Shown here piece after piece: positions 37,013 through 47,594 of a stretch of DNA of 64,000 bases. The notes beneath the pieces are model-generated. The model did no database searches, was not told where the DNA came from, and saw nothing but the letters and a program-made list of their open reading frames with translations. How positions within the stretch are numbered: the stretch's first letter is position 1; every line of letters starts with the position of its first letter. Origin of the DNA: an uncultured Sulfitobacter sp. (lineage in GTDB: Bacteria > Pseudomonadota > Alphaproteobacteria > Rhodobacterales > Rhodobacteraceae); assembly GCF_947500075.1 (NCBI RefSeq), contig NZ_CANMQS010000004.1:372001-436000 (forward strand), in the 5' to 3' direction. Both the position numbers and the translations under genes were made by a program.

Positions 37013-37858
37013 ATGACCAACCCTTTCATGATGCCCCCCACGGGCTTTGGCCCCGGTTCACAACCGCTTGATACCAATGACGAAAAGCTGGAATATATGC
37101 CGCTGCCGCAGGATATGCGTACATATTCGCCCCGTCTGCCCGAAGTGGACGATCTTGATCAGACGGAGATTGCGCCTGCATTGGCTTTACTGAGCGAAGT
37201 TGCTGCGGCGGCACAAGAGATCGCGAAGAGTGGCGGAACGCGCCAGTTTGATCTGGGGACGCTCGACAAGACGAACCGTGATCTGATTGCCGAGACACTG
37301 GGCAGTGGAGAGGTCGCAGCAAAAGTGCGCAGCATTCCCGCCGTTGCTGTGCAGGAAAGCGTGTTCGCCGGCATCTGGACCCTGAACAGCAGCGCGGGTG
37401 AACTGATCGAAGTGGCCGAAATCCCGGCGTGCGTGTCCCAAGACGCCTTTGCCCCCAAGCGCGCCGCGATGGGGGAGACGGCTCCATTGATGCCGGGTGT
37501 GATCAATGCGCCCCCGATGCTGATCGAGTTGCGCGATAAATCCGCTGACTTTGACCCCGCCGCGCCGTTGCATGTGATCAACCTGTCGCTCTTGCCTCAT
37601 ACCGAAGAGGACCTTGTCTGGCTCGATCAGGCCGTGGGCGAGGGGGCTGTGACGATCCTGTCGCGTGGCTATGGCAACTGCCGGATCACCGCGACGGCCA
37701 TGCCCCATGTCTGGCGCGTGCAGTTCTTTAACTCCATGGACACGCTGATCCTCGACACCTTCGAAGTGACCACCGTGCCCGAAGTTGCCATCGCCGCACG
37801 CGAGGATTTGGCCGACAGCGGCAAGCGTTTGCTCAGCGTGCTGGAGGCAATCCGATGA
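37013..37858 (+). CDS. hupH: HyaF/HupH-family hydrogenase accessory protein
   Basis: 281 residues. The N-terminus GFGPGSQP and the C-terminal half with HVINLSLLPHTEEDLVWLDQAVGEG and GYGNCRITAT are family hallmarks. HupH (HoxQ) acts with HupG on the Fe-S small subunit before its assembly with HupL. It overlaps hupJ by four bases. Confidence 0.9.
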   Translation: MTNPFMMPPTGFGPGSQPLDTNDEKLEYMPLPQDMRTYSPRLPEVDDLDQTEIAPALALLSEVAAAAQEIAKSGGTRQFDLGTLDKTNRDLIAETLGSGEVAAKVRSIPAVAVQESVFAGIWTLNSSAGELIEVAEIPACVSQDAFAPKRAAMGETAPLMPGVINAPPMLIELRDKSADFDPAAPLHVINLSLLPHTEEDLVWLDQAVGEGAVTILSRGYGNCRITATAMPHVWRVQFFNSMDTLILDTFEVTTVPEVAIAAREDLADSGKRLLSVLEAIR

Positions 37859-38646
37859 ACGAGGTGACAAACCGCTTTGAAGGCAGCTTTCTGGGGGCCA
37901 CTGACAAAATCAGCGCACAGGCCATTATGGAATGCAAGATCTGCTGGTCGCCCTATGATCCGGCGGAGGGGGATGACTATCGCCAGGTTGAGCCGGGCAC
38001 CGCGTTCATGGACCTGCCGCACGATTGGTCCTGCCCCAATTGCAGCGCGCCCAAAGAACAATTCATGGTGCTTGAGGATCCGGGTTCCACCGCGGCAGTC
38101 GAGGCGGCAGAAATTGAAGATGTTACCGCGCGGCTGGTCGCGGATTTCCGGGAAATCTGGCATTCCAAGATGCGCGATGTGCCGATGGTCAACAAACTGC
38201 TGACGGTTGAGGCGGTCGGGTTTGAGATGATTGATGGCCGCCCTTTGGGTGTTCTGATCTCGCCTTGGTTCATGAACTTGGTACAGTTGCCCGCTGCGGA
38301 CGAGGATTGGTCAGCGCTTGAACCCGGGGCCAAGGAATTGATTGCCTTTCCGTCTGGGGAGTACGAGTTCATTCACAACACGCGCGAGATGATTGGCGGC
38401 TACAAAGCCTGTTCGCTGTTTTCGCCGATGGGTGAATTTAAGTCGCAGATGCAGGCACAAGAAGTTGCCGCCGCTGTGATGGTCGCGCTTTTTGATGCGG
38501 AAAATCAGGCGGAGACCGACCGCGCGGCAGACATTAAAGCCGCACGAGAAGCGGCGCTTGCACCGCCAGAGCCTGAGCCACCAGCCCTGTCGGATGAACC
38601 ATCGCGCCGCGCCGTGATCACCGCTGGCTTGGCAGAGCAGGACTAA
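37855..38646 (+). CDS. hupJ: Rubredoxin-HybE fusion HupJ
   Basis: 263 residues. Residues 25-70 form a rubredoxin with the iron cysteines C27, C30, C60 and C63 (MECKIC and WSCPNC). Residues 88-240 are a HybE/HoxT-type chaperone (MPMVN-like loop, LGVLISPWFMNLVQLP). Rhizobium encodes these parts as separate hupI and hupJ; R. capsulatus fuses them, as here. The rubredoxin may protect Fe-S assembly on HupS from O2. The last 45 residues are Ala/Pro/Glu-rich and look disordered. Confidence 0.92.
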   Translation: MNEVTNRFEGSFLGATDKISAQAIMECKICWSPYDPAEGDDYRQVEPGTAFMDLPHDWSCPNCSAPKEQFMVLEDPGSTAAVEAAEIEDVTARLVADFREIWHSKMRDVPMVNKLLTVEAVGFEMIDGRPLGVLISPWFMNLVQLPAADEDWSALEPGAKELIAFPSGEYEFIHNTREMIGGYKACSLFSPMGEFKSQMQAQEVAAAVMVALFDAENQAETDRAADIKAAREAALAPPEPEPPALSDEPSRRAVITAGLAEQD

Positions 38647-38650
38647 AGCG

Positions 38651-39562
38651 ATGGCGTCTGCGCGCATATCCTCAGATCTTAGGGCACTCCCGGTTGAAGG
38701 GTTGCCCGTGGCCCAGATGGTCATAGGCCAACCGGCTGAAGAGGCCGCAGCGCTTTTGCCGCGCCTGTTTAACCTGTGCCGTGTGGCTCAGGGGATCGCC
38801 GCCCGCGCGGCATTCGGTGTCGCGCAAGAGGACGGGTGGCAGGATGCGCTGCGCCTTGAGATCCTCAAGGAACACGTGTTCAAGCTGTGTCTCCGGTGGC
38901 CGGGTCAGGTGTCCGCGCTGCCGGTGACCTTGCCACGTGACTGGAGCGCGGGTGGCCCGAACCTGCGCGAAGCCTTGTTTGGGTCACAGGGCGAGATGCC
39001 GGTATCGTTCGAAGCATTCAGCGCCTTTCTACGCTCTGACAGCGGTATCGCACCGGTTCTGCGGGCGATCAGCCAATCCTTTGGCCCCTCTGAGGCGGTG
39101 CGCCCGGCGTTGCCGCTGGTGACCGCGCAGACGATGTTCGACGCCGGACCGCAGGAAAACTCGGTTGCGGCGCGTCACGCGCAGCATCCTGTGATGGTCG
39201 GCATTGAAGAGGTCTGGGGCCGTGGTCCACTGTGGTCGGCGGTGGGTTTGGCCTGCGATGTAGACGCCTGTCTGGATCACCGCTTGCCCGCGCCAGACTT
39301 CAGCGCGGGCCGTGCTGTGGTCCCTGCGGCGCGCGGGTTTTATGGGGTCAAGGCGCAGGTCGAAAATGGTGTTGTGACCGCGTTTGACCGCATCACACCT
39401 ACAGATCATTTGCTGATGCCAAATGGCGTGCTGGATCACGCATTAGCGTCTCTGCCCGAAGCACATTCGGATACGCACGCGTCCGTGCTTCTGTCTATTC
39501 TCGACCCCTGTTTTCCGGTAACGCTCGCCTCATTGGGCAGGGAGGAGGCCGCACATGCATGA
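38651..39562 (+). CDS. hupK: Hydrogenase assembly protein HupK
   Basis: 303 residues, related to large hydrogenase subunits but without the N-terminal nickel motif; the remaining C-terminal fragment [10 protein letters not shown] still resembles DPCxxC. Thought to act as a scaffold or nickel-site chaperone for HupL. The N-terminal half has a conserved [11 protein letters not shown] helix in the place of RICGxC. It overlaps hypA by eight bases. Confidence 0.87.
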   Translation: MASARISSDLRALPVEGLPVAQMVIGQPAEEAAALLPRLFNLCRVAQGIAARAAFGVAQEDGWQDALRLEILKEHVFKLCLRWPGQVSALPVTLPRDWSAGGPNLREALFGSQGEMPVSFEAFSAFLRSDSGIAPVLRAISQSFGPSEAVRPALPLVTAQTMFDAGPQENSVAARHAQHPVMVGIEEVWGRGPLWSAVGLACDVDACLDHRLPAPDFSAGRAVVPAARGFYGVKAQVENGVVTAFDRITPTDHLLMPNGVLDHALASLPEAHSDTHASVLLSILDPCFPVTLASLGREEAAHA

Positions 39563-39896
39563 GATGTCGCTTTGCGAAGGGATGCGCGGTGTGATCGAGG
39601 ATCAGGCCCGCCAGCACAACGTCAGCCGGATCAAACGGGTGCGCGTCGAAGTGGGCCGCTTTGCCGGGGTTGAGATCAATGCGCTGCATTTCGCGTTTGA
39701 TGTGGTCATGCGCGGCTCGCCCGCTGAAGGGGCCGAACTGGTGACGCTGGAACTGCCCGGTCGGGCGCTGTGCTACGACTGTATGAAAGAGGTGGAGATC
39801 GCCGACAGGCTGGATCCCTGTCCGACCTGTGGTGGTGGCAAGCTGATGCCGCAGGGCGGCGATGAAATGAGAATCAAAGACTTGGAGGTCGCTTAA
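39555..39896 (+). CDS. hypA: Nickel metallochaperone HypA
   Basis: 113 residues starting [10 protein letters not shown], with the nickel-binding His2, and a zinc site from two CxxC pairs (CYDC and CPTC). It delivers nickel to HupL together with HypB. Its start lies within the end of hupK, so expression is coupled. Confidence 0.94.
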   Translation: MHEMSLCEGMRGVIEDQARQHNVSRIKRVRVEVGRFAGVEINALHFAFDVVMRGSPAEGAELVTLELPGRALCYDCMKEVEIADRLDPCPTCGGGKLMPQGGDEMRIKDLEVA

Positions 39897-39897
39897 A

Positions 39898-40731
39898 ATG
39901 TGTACTGTTTGTGGATGTAGCGATGGTGAAACCAAAGTGCATGGCGCGGGCCACAGCCATGGTCATGCACACCATCATGACCACCACCATCATGACGTTG
40001 ATGGGCATCACCATTACGGCCACGGACCCGCAGGCGTCGAGGTGCCTGGCATGTCACAAGAGCGGTTGATCGAGATTGAAACCGACATCCTCAGCAAGAA
40101 CGACAGCTATGCCCATGCCAACCGCGCGGTGCTGGCGGGGAAAGGGGTATTTGCGGTCAACCTCGTATCCTCCCCCGGATCAGGCAAAACGACGCTGCTG
40201 TGCAAAACCATTGAGGCGTTGGGTGATATGCCGCTTGGCGTGATCGAAGGGGACCAACAGACCGAAAATGACGCTGACCGCATTCGGGCGACGGGTGCCC
40301 CAGCGGTACAGGTGAATACCGGCAAAGGGTGTCATCTGGATGGTCACATGGTGGGCCACGCGATGGAGCATCTTGATCTTCCGGATGGCGCGATGCTGTT
40401 CATCGAAAATGTGGGCAATCTGGTGTGTCCTGCCGCCTTTGATCTGGGCGAAGATGGCAAAGTCGCGATCCTGTCCGTCACGGAAGGGGAGGACAAGCCG
40501 CTGAAATACCCCGATATGTTCACTGCCGCGCGTCTGGCGATCCTGAACAAGATCGATCTGGCGCCGCACTGTGACGTCGATCTGGATCTCTATGAAACCA
40601 ACCTGCGCCGGGTCAATCCGGGCATTGAGATCATCCGCCTGTCCGCGCGCACTGGTGAGGGGATGGCCGACTGGCTCGCTTGGCTCCGCGCGCATCTTGC
40701 CGACAAGGTGGTGCCAGAGGCGGCACAATGA
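39898..40731 (+). CDS. hypB: Nickel-handling GTPase HypB
   Basis: 277 residues. The N-terminal CTVCGCSD is the high-affinity nickel site. A stretch of about 18 histidines in residues 16-45 gives nickel storage capacity, so this is the HypN-like long form. The GTPase domain has the P-loop [23 protein letters not shown], and the NKIDL base-recognition motif. The C-terminus matches the family. It overlaps hupR by four bases. Confidence 0.95.
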   Translation: MCTVCGCSDGETKVHGAGHSHGHAHHHDHHHHDVDGHHHYGHGPAGVEVPGMSQERLIEIETDILSKNDSYAHANRAVLAGKGVFAVNLVSSPGSGKTTLLCKTIEALGDMPLGVIEGDQQTENDADRIRATGAPAVQVNTGKGCHLDGHMVGHAMEHLDLPDGAMLFIENVGNLVCPAAFDLGEDGKVAILSVTEGEDKPLKYPDMFTAARLAILNKIDLAPHCDVDLDLYETNLRRVNPGIEIIRLSARTGEGMADWLAWLRAHLADKVVPEAAQ

Positions 40732-42206
40732 CCCACCTTCCAACGCTTTTGCTGGTTGATGACGAGGAACATTCCCTCGCCGCGATGCGCATGGCGCTGG
40801 AGGATGACTTTGATTGTCTGACCGCGCTCAACGCGGATGAGGCGATGCGCCTGATGGAGGAAAACTACGTTCAGGCGATCTTTTGCGATCACCGCATGCC
40901 GGGGCGCACGGGTGTTGAGTTTTTGGCCGATGTGCGTGCCCGCTGGCCTGAAACGGTACGGATCATCATCACCGGTTACACTGAAGCCAACGATATGATT
41001 GCCGCGATCAACGATGCGGGCATCTATCAGTTTGTGACCAAACCCTGGCACCCGGATCAATTGGTGATTGCCGCCAAGAATGCAGCACAGTTGTTTCAGC
41101 TGAGCCGTGATCACGACCGGCTTTCGCTGGAAATGCGTTTCATGGGCAAGACGGCAGAGAACAAGGTGGAGGCCCGCCGCCGCACGCTGCGCGAAGGTTT
41201 TGGGTTTGAGAAAATTCTGAGGGCGGCAAATTCTCCGATGAACGCCACGGTCGAACTGGCACGACAGTTTGCGAGCTTTGATGTGCCGGTCCTGATCTCG
41301 GGCGAGGCCGGGACAGGTAAGGACGCGATGGCGCGCGCCATGCATTATGCGTCGCTGCGGTCGGAACATTCGTTTTACGAATTGAATTGTGCGGGCCTGC
41401 CGGATGACCTTTTGAAGATAGAGCTGTTGGGGGCCAAAAAGGGCGTTATCCCCGGCACGCGCAACAACAAGATTGGATTGCTGCAAAAGGCATCGCGGGG
41501 CACCGTGTTCCTGAACGGGATTGATACGCTCAGCCCGCAGATGCAATTGACGTTGCTCCGGGTCGCCACCGAAGGCAGTTTTGAACCGGTCGGTGGGTCA
41601 GAGACATTGACCACAAATGTGCGCCTGATGACCGGCAGCCACAGTGATCTGGCCGCCGTCGTGGCGGCTGGGGACTTTCGTCAAGATCTCTACTACGCGC
41701 TTGCCACAACAGAACTGACCCTGCATCCCCTGCACGCCCGTGTGGAGGACCTGGCCATCCTCGCAAATCATCGGCTCAGCGCGTTGGCCGAAGAACACAG
41801 CAAACCCATCGAAGGCCTGACCGACCTCGCGCTGGAGTTTCTGGGCAACTACGATTGGCCCGGGAATCTGCCGGAACTGTCGAATGAGCTGACGCGGATG
41901 TTGATCCGTTCGAAGGACGCACGTCTGGGACCAGAGCTGATTTCGCGTCACATCTTGCAGGCGGATCCATCCGTCAGCGCGCGGCCCGATCCGGCAGCTG
42001 CGGACGTGATGGCCGCCGAAGGCACCCTGAAAGACCGTATCGAGGTGATGGAAGCGCGGATCCTGCGTGAGACCCTCACGCGGCTGAAATGGAACAAGAG
42101 CCGTGCCGCGGAGGAGCTTGGTCTCAGCCGCGTGGGGCTGCGTTCAAAACTCGACCGTTACGGTGTCGAACAACCAAGCAAACAAAACAATTCGCAGGAG
42201 GAGTAA
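40728..42206 (+). CDS. hupR: NtrC-like response regulator HupR
   Basis: 492 residues: receiver domain (phospho-acceptor D54 in [10 protein letters not shown]105 in VTKPW), AAA+ domain (about 165-400) and a Fis-type HTH (about 446-478). Walker A is intact (GEAGTGKD, 192-199). The GAFTGA loop is replaced by GVIPGT (239-244), and the Walker B aspartate/glutamate by N263-G264 (TVFLNGI). This fits R. capsulatus HupR, which works with sigma-70 rather than sigma-54. The start at 40728 overlaps the hypB stop. Confidence 0.93.
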   Translation: MTHLPTLLLVDDEEHSLAAMRMALEDDFDCLTALNADEAMRLMEENYVQAIFCDHRMPGRTGVEFLADVRARWPETVRIIITGYTEANDMIAAINDAGIYQFVTKPWHPDQLVIAAKNAAQLFQLSRDHDRLSLEMRFMGKTAENKVEARRRTLREGFGFEKILRAANSPMNATVELARQFASFDVPVLISGEAGTGKDAMARAMHYASLRSEHSFYELNCAGLPDDLLKIELLGAKKGVIPGTRNNKIGLLQKASRGTVFLNGIDTLSPQMQLTLLRVATEGSFEPVGGSETLTTNVRLMTGSHSDLAAVVAAGDFRQDLYYALATTELTLHPLHARVEDLAILANHRLSALAEEHSKPIEGLTDLALEFLGNYDWPGNLPELSNELTRMLIRSKDARLGPELISRHILQADPSVSARPDPAAADVMAAEGTLKDRIEVMEARILRETLTRLKWNKSRAAEELGLSRVGLRSKLDRYGVEQPSKQNNSQEE

Positions 42207-42209
42207 ACC

Positions 42210-42518
42210 ATGTGTCTGGGCATACCGGGACAGATTGTCGAAATCACGGACGCGGACCGTCTGATGGCCATGGCCGATGTTTCAGGCGTGCGGCGCGAGG
42301 TGTCCGTGGCCTGTGTAGCCCCAGCAGCATTGTCTGATCTGGTCGGTGAGTGGGCGCTGATTCATGTGGGTTTTGCAATGAGCATTATCGACGCAGATGA
42401 GGCGGAAAAAACGCTGGAAGCGCTGCGCGGGTTGGGCGAGGCGCAGGAAACGCTGGAGGCGATGGCGCAGGGCGATGCCGCGCTTGCTGAAAGCCCCGTA
42501 ACAGAGGTGATGTCATGA
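42210..42518 (+). CDS. hypC: Hydrogenase maturation chaperone HypC
   Basis: 102 residues beginning MCLGIPGQIVEI with the functional Cys2. WALIHVGFAMSIIDADEAEKTL is the second hallmark. It works with HypD to build Fe(CN)2CO and hand it to the large subunit. This locus carries two family members; this one, beside hypD, is the general HypC and is likely to serve HupV as well. Overlaps hypD by four bases. Confidence 0.94.
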   Translation: MCLGIPGQIVEITDADRLMAMADVSGVRREVSVACVAPAALSDLVGEWALIHVGFAMSIIDADEAEKTLEALRGLGEAQETLEAMAQGDAALAESPVTEVMS

Positions 42519-43660
42519 GATATGTAGAAGAATTTCGCGATCCGGTTGCCGCGCAAGATGTGCTGCGCGCGATCAAGGATGTTGTCACCGAGATTGGGGC
42601 GACCAAGGAGAAACCGGTACACATCATGGAGATCTGCGGCGGGCACACACATGCGATCTTTCGTTATGGCCTCGACCGGCTGACACCTGATGGGATCGAG
42701 TTTATCCACGGCCCCGGCTGTCCGGTCTGTGTCCTGCCCATGAGCCGGATCGACGAATGTGTCGAGATTGCTGAACGGTCAGAGGTGATCTTTGCGACCT
42801 TTGGCGATGCCATGCGCGTGCCGGGAACGCGCAAGTCGCTGATGCAGGCGAAGGCCGATGGGGCGGATATTCGCATGGTCTATTCCCCGCTGGATGCGCT
42901 GGAGCTGGCACGCCGCAATCCTGAGCGCCAAGTGGTGTTCTTTGGCTTGGGGTTTGAGACGACGACCCCGTCCACAGCGCTGTCGATTCAGCAGGCAGCA
43001 CGAGAGAAACTGGGGAATTTCAGTGTCTTTTGCAATCACATCAGGGTGCCGCCGCCGATCAAGGCGCTGTTGGATGACCCTTACATGATGCTCGACGGCT
43101 TTGTGGGGCCGGGCCATGTGTCAATGGTGATCGGCACGCATCCCTATGATTTCATCGCCGACGATTATTGCAAGCCCATCGTCGTTGCCGGTTTTGAGCC
43201 GCTGGATTTGCTGCAATCGGTGCTGATGGTGCTGCGTCAGATCCGCGATGGCCGGGCGGAGGTCGAAAACCAGTATGCCCGCGTGGTGCCGGAGCATGGC
43301 AATCCGATTTCCATTGCAGCGATTGAAGATGTTTATGAGCCACGCCCGACGTTTGAATGGCGCGGGCTGGGGGAAATTGACGCCAGTGGTCTGCGCATCC
43401 GCCACGCGTACCAAGCCTATGATGCGGAGGAGAAATTCTCTGTTGGCTATGGTGCCGGTCCGCGTCTGGTGACAGAGCCGGAAGGCTGTGCTTGCGGTCA
43501 GGTCATGACGGGCCGCATCAAACCTTTGCAATGCCCTCAGTACGGCACCGGGTGCACGCCGGAAATGCCACTTGGTGCGCTGATGGTCAGCTCCGAAGGG
43601 GCCTGTGCGGCGTATTATCAATACAGCGCGGCCGATGACGTGTTGGAGGCGGCGGAATGA
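42515..43660 (+). CDS. hypD: Fe(CN)2CO scaffold protein HypD
   Basis: 381-residue [4Fe-4S] protein. MEICGGHTHAIFRYG has the iron-binding cysteine, FIHGPGCPVCVLP the redox pair, GLGFETTTP and the C-terminal cluster cysteines in EGCACGQVMTG and CPQYGTGCTPEMP. Forms the HypCD complex in which the iron centre is assembled. Confidence 0.96.
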   Translation: MRYVEEFRDPVAAQDVLRAIKDVVTEIGATKEKPVHIMEICGGHTHAIFRYGLDRLTPDGIEFIHGPGCPVCVLPMSRIDECVEIAERSEVIFATFGDAMRVPGTRKSLMQAKADGADIRMVYSPLDALELARRNPERQVVFFGLGFETTTPSTALSIQQAAREKLGNFSVFCNHIRVPPPIKALLDDPYMMLDGFVGPGHVSMVIGTHPYDFIADDYCKPIVVAGFEPLDLLQSVLMVLRQIRDGRAEVENQYARVVPEHGNPISIAAIEDVYEPRPTFEWRGLGEIDASGLRIRHAYQAYDAEEKFSVGYGAGPRLVTEPEGCACGQVMTGRIKPLQCPQYGTGCTPEMPLGALMVSSEGACAAYYQYSAADDVLEAAE

Positions 43661-44706
43661 ACATGACAGCACCCATCAAAGCCACGCGCCTGCGCGGCGA
43701 ACGGGTCACCCTCGCGCATGGTGGCGGTGGCAAGGCCATGCGCGATCTGATCGAAGAGATCTTTACGGATGTGTTTCAGCCTGCGGGTGATGAGGATCAG
43801 GCGCGGCTGACGTCGGATGCGTTGCGCGAGGCAGGTGCGCAACTCGCCTTCACCACGGACAGCTTTGTGGTCTCCCCGCCGGTGTTTCCCGGCGGTGACA
43901 TTGGCAAGATCGCGGTCTGCGGCACGGTCAATGATCTCGCCGTGGGCGGTGCCAAGCCCCTTTGGCTCTCGGCGGCGTTCATCATTGAGGAAGGGTGCGA
44001 ATTTGACCTGCTGCGTCAGGTTGTAGCCTCCATGCAGGCGGAAGCGGACAAAGCAGGCGTGCGCATTGTGACCGGCGATACCAAGGTGGTTGAGCGCGGT
44101 GCCGCGGACAAGGTTTTTGTGACGACCTCGGGCGTTGGTGTCATCCCTGCGGACCGCCATCTGGCCGCAGATCAAATCCGGCCCGGTGATGTCGCCATCG
44201 TCAACGGTGTACTTGGGGATCATGGGGCCACGATCTTGGCGGCACGCGGGGATATGGCGTTGAATACGGACATTACCTCGGATTGTCAGAGCTTGAATGG
44301 TTTGATGGAAGCGGTGCTGGCTGTTGCACCAAATACCCGTGCTGCCCGCGACGCTACACGGGGTGGTGTCGCGTCTTGTTTGAACGAGATGGCAGCGGCA
44401 GCAAAGGTCGGGATTGTGATCGAAGAAACCGCCTTGCCATTGCGTGCGGAAGTTAAAGGTGTTTGCGAGGTGCTGGGCCTTGATCCGCTTTACCTTGCCA
44501 ACGAAGGCACGCTTGTGATGTTCGTGCCAGAAGACGAGGTCGATGCGGCGTTGGCTGCTATGCGGGCCATGCCGGAGGGATGTGATGCAACCGTGATCGG
44601 GCGCGCGACCTCAGGACCACCAGCGCGGGTGATCATGAAAACTCTCTTTGGCGGCCAGCGTTTGGTGGATACCTTGGTGGGAGAACAGCTACCGCGTATC
44701 TGTTGA
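43657..44706 (+). CDS. hypE: Hydrogenase maturation dehydratase HypE
   Basis: 349-residue ATP-dependent enzyme. The N-terminus LAHGGGGKAMRDLIEEIF is typical. The protein ends in PRIC, where the terminal cysteine receives a carbamoyl group from HypF and is dehydrated to a thiocyanate that supplies CN. Overlaps hypD (ATGA). Last gene of the hydrogenase locus. Confidence 0.96.
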   Translation: MNMTAPIKATRLRGERVTLAHGGGGKAMRDLIEEIFTDVFQPAGDEDQARLTSDALREAGAQLAFTTDSFVVSPPVFPGGDIGKIAVCGTVNDLAVGGAKPLWLSAAFIIEEGCEFDLLRQVVASMQAEADKAGVRIVTGDTKVVERGAADKVFVTTSGVGVIPADRHLAADQIRPGDVAIVNGVLGDHGATILAARGDMALNTDITSDCQSLNGLMEAVLAVAPNTRAARDATRGGVASCLNEMAAAAKVGIVIEETALPLRAEVKGVCEVLGLDPLYLANEGTLVMFVPEDEVDAALAAMRAMPEGCDATVIGRATSGPPARVIMKTLFGGQRLVDTLVGEQLPRIC

Positions 44707-45291
44707 CAGCGGTCTAACCTTGAACAAGGCATATCCATTTGCAGTGGTGTTCCTTTTGGAAAATAGTTTCGCCTATGGCGGCGGAAAAAGACATAGCGGT
44801 CAGGACCCCTTGATCTCGTACCACTGGTTTGACAGACTTTCTCGTGACAAGGCACATGCGCGCAGGAACTCTTGTTGAATTTCAGGCGGATATAACGCCC
44901 CCTCTCGGGACATCGCTGCGCAATACCCTGCGGGGCAGTGGATCACGGGGAAAATCCGTCAAATCCCCTCTCACACATGCTCTGCATGTGTTGCCGGGCG
45001 AGGAAAGGACGACAAAACCGCTTCATTTCAATGGCGTGAGCCATTTGCAATGAACCCGTTCGTCGCTGCATGCCTCACGCCATTGAACCTTTGCGGTTTT
45101 GACGCCAGCGGTCCGAGATTAAGGGGGCCTGACCATTCTGTATCTGAAATATGCAAGGAGCGACCGCAGGTTTCATCGGACAGCATTGGGCGGCAGTCGT
45201 TTTGAAGAAGCGATGAGAGCTTAGAGTGGTTTATGTTGTTCCCCGCCGCGTGCATCAACATGCGGGAATTGCGACGTGCGTTCCAACTCCC
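44707..45291. other. Gene-free 585-bp gap after the hydrogenase locus
   Basis: No convincing gene. Short open frames exist on both strands (for example 44648-44878 and 44829-45053 on plus, 45028-45261 on minus), but they lack recognisable domains and good starts, and part of their similarity to one another comes from the inverted repeat. A perfect 8-bp hairpin lies at 44973-44991 (ACACATGC-TCT-GCATGTGT). A long inverted repeat occupies 45014-45100. The piece may be a decayed mobile or coding remnant. Confidence 0.5.
45014..45100. repeat. Imperfect inverted repeat with 27-base arms
   Basis: Arms 45014-45040 and 45074-45100 pair at the outer 8 bases (AAAACCGC) and the inner 13 (TCAATGGCGTGAG), with a mismatched stretch of 6 between. 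The spacer is 33 bases. It may be the ends of a small decayed element or a structured transcript. No second copy is seen in this window. Confidence 0.6.
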
Positions 45292-46572
45292 TCACAACCG
45301 CAACTCGCTTTCTTCCACCCCAAACACGGACTTCAGATCGCAAAATACATGGGTCTGCTTCCCGAACGCCCGGAGACGTGCTGCACCACCTGTTCGGAAC
45401 GTGTCATGGGCCACGGCAAGCACAACGCCGTCGTAGGACCCTTCTGAAGGCGCATCCACCAGCGCCAGCCCGTACTCCTCCCGCGCCTCTGCTGCATCAA
45501 CCCAAGGGTCGTGCACATCCACCTGCACGCCGTACTCCTGCAACTCAGCCACCACATCCACCACGCGGGTGTTGCGCAGGTCGGGGCAGTTCTCCTTGAA
45601 CGCCAGCCCCAGCACCAGAATGCGCGCGCCGGCGACCTCGATCCGGTGGCGCAGCATCGCCTTGATCATCCGTCCCGCCACATAGGCGCCCATGCCGTCA
45701 TTGATCCGCCGCCCGGCGAGGATGACCTGCGGGTTGTAGCCCATCGCCTCGGCCTTGTGCGTCAGGTAGTAGGGGTCCACACCGATACAGTGACCGCCCA
45801 CCAGACCGGGGCGGAAGGGCAGGAAGTTCCACTTGGTGCCTGCCGCGTCCAGCACGGCTTGCGTGTCGATATCCATCTTGTTGAAGATGATCGCCAACTC
45901 GTTGATCAACGCGATGTTGAGATCACGCTGGGTGTTCTCGATCACCTTGGCGGCCTCAGCCACACGGATGCTTTGCGCCTTGTAGGTGCCCGCGGTGATG
46001 ATCTGGGCATAAAGCGCATCAACCTGAGCCGCGATGTCCGGCGTGGAGCCGGAGGTGACCTTCAGGATATTCGGCAACCGGTGCGCGGTATCGCCGGGAT
46101 TGATCCGCTCGGGGCTGTAGCCACAGAAGAAGTCGGTGTTGAACCTGAGGCCCGAGGCGCGCTCCAGCACCGGCACGCAATCGTCTTCCGTGGCGCCGGG
46201 ATAGACGGTGCTTTCATAGATGACGATATCGCCCTGCTTCAGCACCGCTCCCACGGTCTCTGACGCCTTGATCAGCGGCGTCAGGTCCGGACGTTTGTAG
46301 GCGTCGATGGGCGTGGGGACCGTGACGATGTAGATGGTGCAATCGGCGATGTCAGCCAGATCGGTGGTATAGCTGAGATGCGTGGCCTCTGTCAGTTCCG
46401 CCGCTGTGGTCTCCTGCGTGCGGTCCGCGCCCTCTTGCAGCTCAGCAATGCGGGCCGCGCTGATGTCAAAGCCCACGGTCGTGCGTTGCTTGCCAAATTC
46501 AACAGCCAGCGGCAGGCCCACATACCCCAGCCCGATGATGGCGATCTTCCCTTTGACAGCGGACAGGGTCAT
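45292..46572 (-). CDS. UDP-sugar dehydrogenase (TviB/WbpO-like)
   Basis: 426-residue NAD-dependent enzyme that oxidises C6 of a UDP-hexose to an uronate. It has the N-terminal Rossmann motif [16 protein letters not shown], the family sequence [11 protein letters not shown] (catalytic region), [16 protein letters not shown] with the catalytic cysteine nearby, and [12 protein letters not shown]. This subtype usually acts on UDP-GlcNAc/GalNAc for O-antigen or Vi-type polymers. The ATG at 46572 overlaps the epimerase stop, so the two are one operon with the epimerase first. Confidence 0.88.
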   Translation of the reverse strand: MTLSAVKGKIAIIGLGYVGLPLAVEFGKQRTTVGFDISAARIAELQEGADRTQETTAAELTEATHLSYTTDLADIADCTIYIVTVPTPIDAYKRPDLTPLIKASETVGAVLKQGDIVIYESTVYPGATEDDCVPVLERASGLRFNTDFFCGYSPERINPGDTAHRLPNILKVTSGSTPDIAAQVDALYAQIITAGTYKAQSIRVAEAAKVIENTQRDLNIALINELAIIFNKMDIDTQAVLDAAGTKWNFLPFRPGLVGGHCIGVDPYYLTHKAEAMGYNPQVILAGRRINDGMGAYVAGRMIKAMLRHRIEVAGARILVLGLAFKENCPDLRNTRVVDVVAELQEYGVQVDVHDPWVDAAEAREEYGLALVDAPSEGSYDGVVLAVAHDTFRTGGAARLRAFGKQTHVFCDLKSVFGVEESELRL

Positions 46573-47594
46573 TTCCGATAATACTCCCGGAACCACGCAA
46601 CAAACTGTTCAATCCCGTCTTTGAAGTCGGTCTGGGGCCGGTAGCCTGTCAATTCCTGCAACAGCGTCGCATCCGCCCATGTGGCAGGCACATCGCCCAT
46701 CTGCATCTCCATGTAGTTGCGATCTGCCTTTTTGCCCAAAGCGTCTTCAATCGCATCGACAAAGTCCAGCAACCGCACCTTGTCGGAATTGCCGATGTTC
46801 ACCACCCGGTAGGGTGCGGCGGGAGAAAGATTGTCCCATTCGGGGATATCCTCGGGCGCGGCAGGCCGCTCCGGCACCGCATCCATCAGCAACCGGATGC
46901 CGCGCACCAGATCGTCCACATAGGTAAAATCGCGGTACATGTCGCCGTGGTTGTAGATGTCGATGGGCCGATCATCGAGGATCGCATCGACGAACTTGTA
47001 AAGCGCGAGATCAGGCCGACCCCAGGTGCCGTAGACGGTGAAAAACCGGAACATCGTGGTGGGCAGGTGCCACAGATGGGCATAGGCATGGGCCATGCTC
47101 TCATTGGCCTTCTTGGTGGCGGCGTAGATGGTCAGCTGGGTGTCGGCTTTGTCCTGTTCGCTGAACGGCATATCGGTGTTGGCGCCATAGACGGAGGAGG
47201 TGGACGCCATCAGCAGGTGTTTGACCTCCAGCCGCCGGGCGGCTTCCATGACGTTGAAGGTGCCGATGACGTTGGAATCCAGATAAGCGCGTGGGTTTTC
47301 AAGGCTGTAGCGGACACCGGCTTGTCCTGCCAGATGCACGATGACTTCCGGTTTGAAGTCATCCATCAACCGGTCGAGCTGTTCCTGATCCTCCAGCATC
47401 CCTTCTTCGGCTGAGAAGTTGGGGTCTTGCAGCAACATCGCATGGCGGCGCTGTTTCAGCGTGACGTCGTAGTAGTCCGTCATGCCGTCATAGCCCTGCA
47501 CGCGGAACCCTTCGGCGAGCAGGAGCTTGGCCAGGTGGAAACCGATAAAGCCAGCGGTGCCGGTGATCAGGACGCGGGGGAGGGAAGTGGTCAT
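46569..47594 (-). CDS. NAD-dependent nucleotide-sugar epimerase (UDP-glucuronate 4-epimerase type)
   Basis: 341-residue extended [18 protein letters not shown] at the N-terminus binds NAD. The catalytic threonine/serine and YxxxK are in STSSVYG and the segment [32 protein letters not shown] is typical of glucuronate 4-epimerases (about 340 residues). Probably makes UDP-galacturonate-type precursors with the downstream dehydrogenase. Start at 47594 because the conserved sequence begins [12 protein letters not shown]. Divergent from the hydrolase operon. Confidence 0.88.
   Translation of the reverse strand: MTTSLPRVLITGTAGFIGFHLAKLLLAEGFRVQGYDGMTDYYDVTLKQRRHAMLLQDPNFSAEEGMLEDQEQLDRLMDDFKPEVIVHLAGQAGVRYSLENPRAYLDSNVIGTFNVMEAARRLEVKHLLMASTSSVYGANTDMPFSEQDKADTQLTIYAATKKANESMAHAYAHLWHLPTTMFRFFTVYGTWGRPDLALYKFVDAILDDRPIDIYNHGDMYRDFTYVDDLVRGIRLLMDAVPERPAAPEDIPEWDNLSPAAPYRVVNIGNSDKVRLLDFVDAIEDALGKKADRNYMEMQMGDVPATWADATLLQELTGYRPQTDFKDGIEQFVAWFREYYRK

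Noticed and set aside
26693..44706. The hydrogenase cluster itself as an undescribed system
   Set aside because: Gene content and order agree with the known hupTUV-hypF-hupSLC-hupDFGHJK-hypAB-hupR-hypCDE cluster; only the extra small peptide and details are unusual.
44648..45261. Three short open frames in the gap after hypE
   Set aside because: No domain, poor start context, and much of the sequence is shared with the inverted repeat.
24941..45291. A complete integrative element with matching attachment sites
   Set aside because: I found no copy of the tRNA-Leu 3' end in the right-hand gap and no intact integrase, so only a relic can be claimed.
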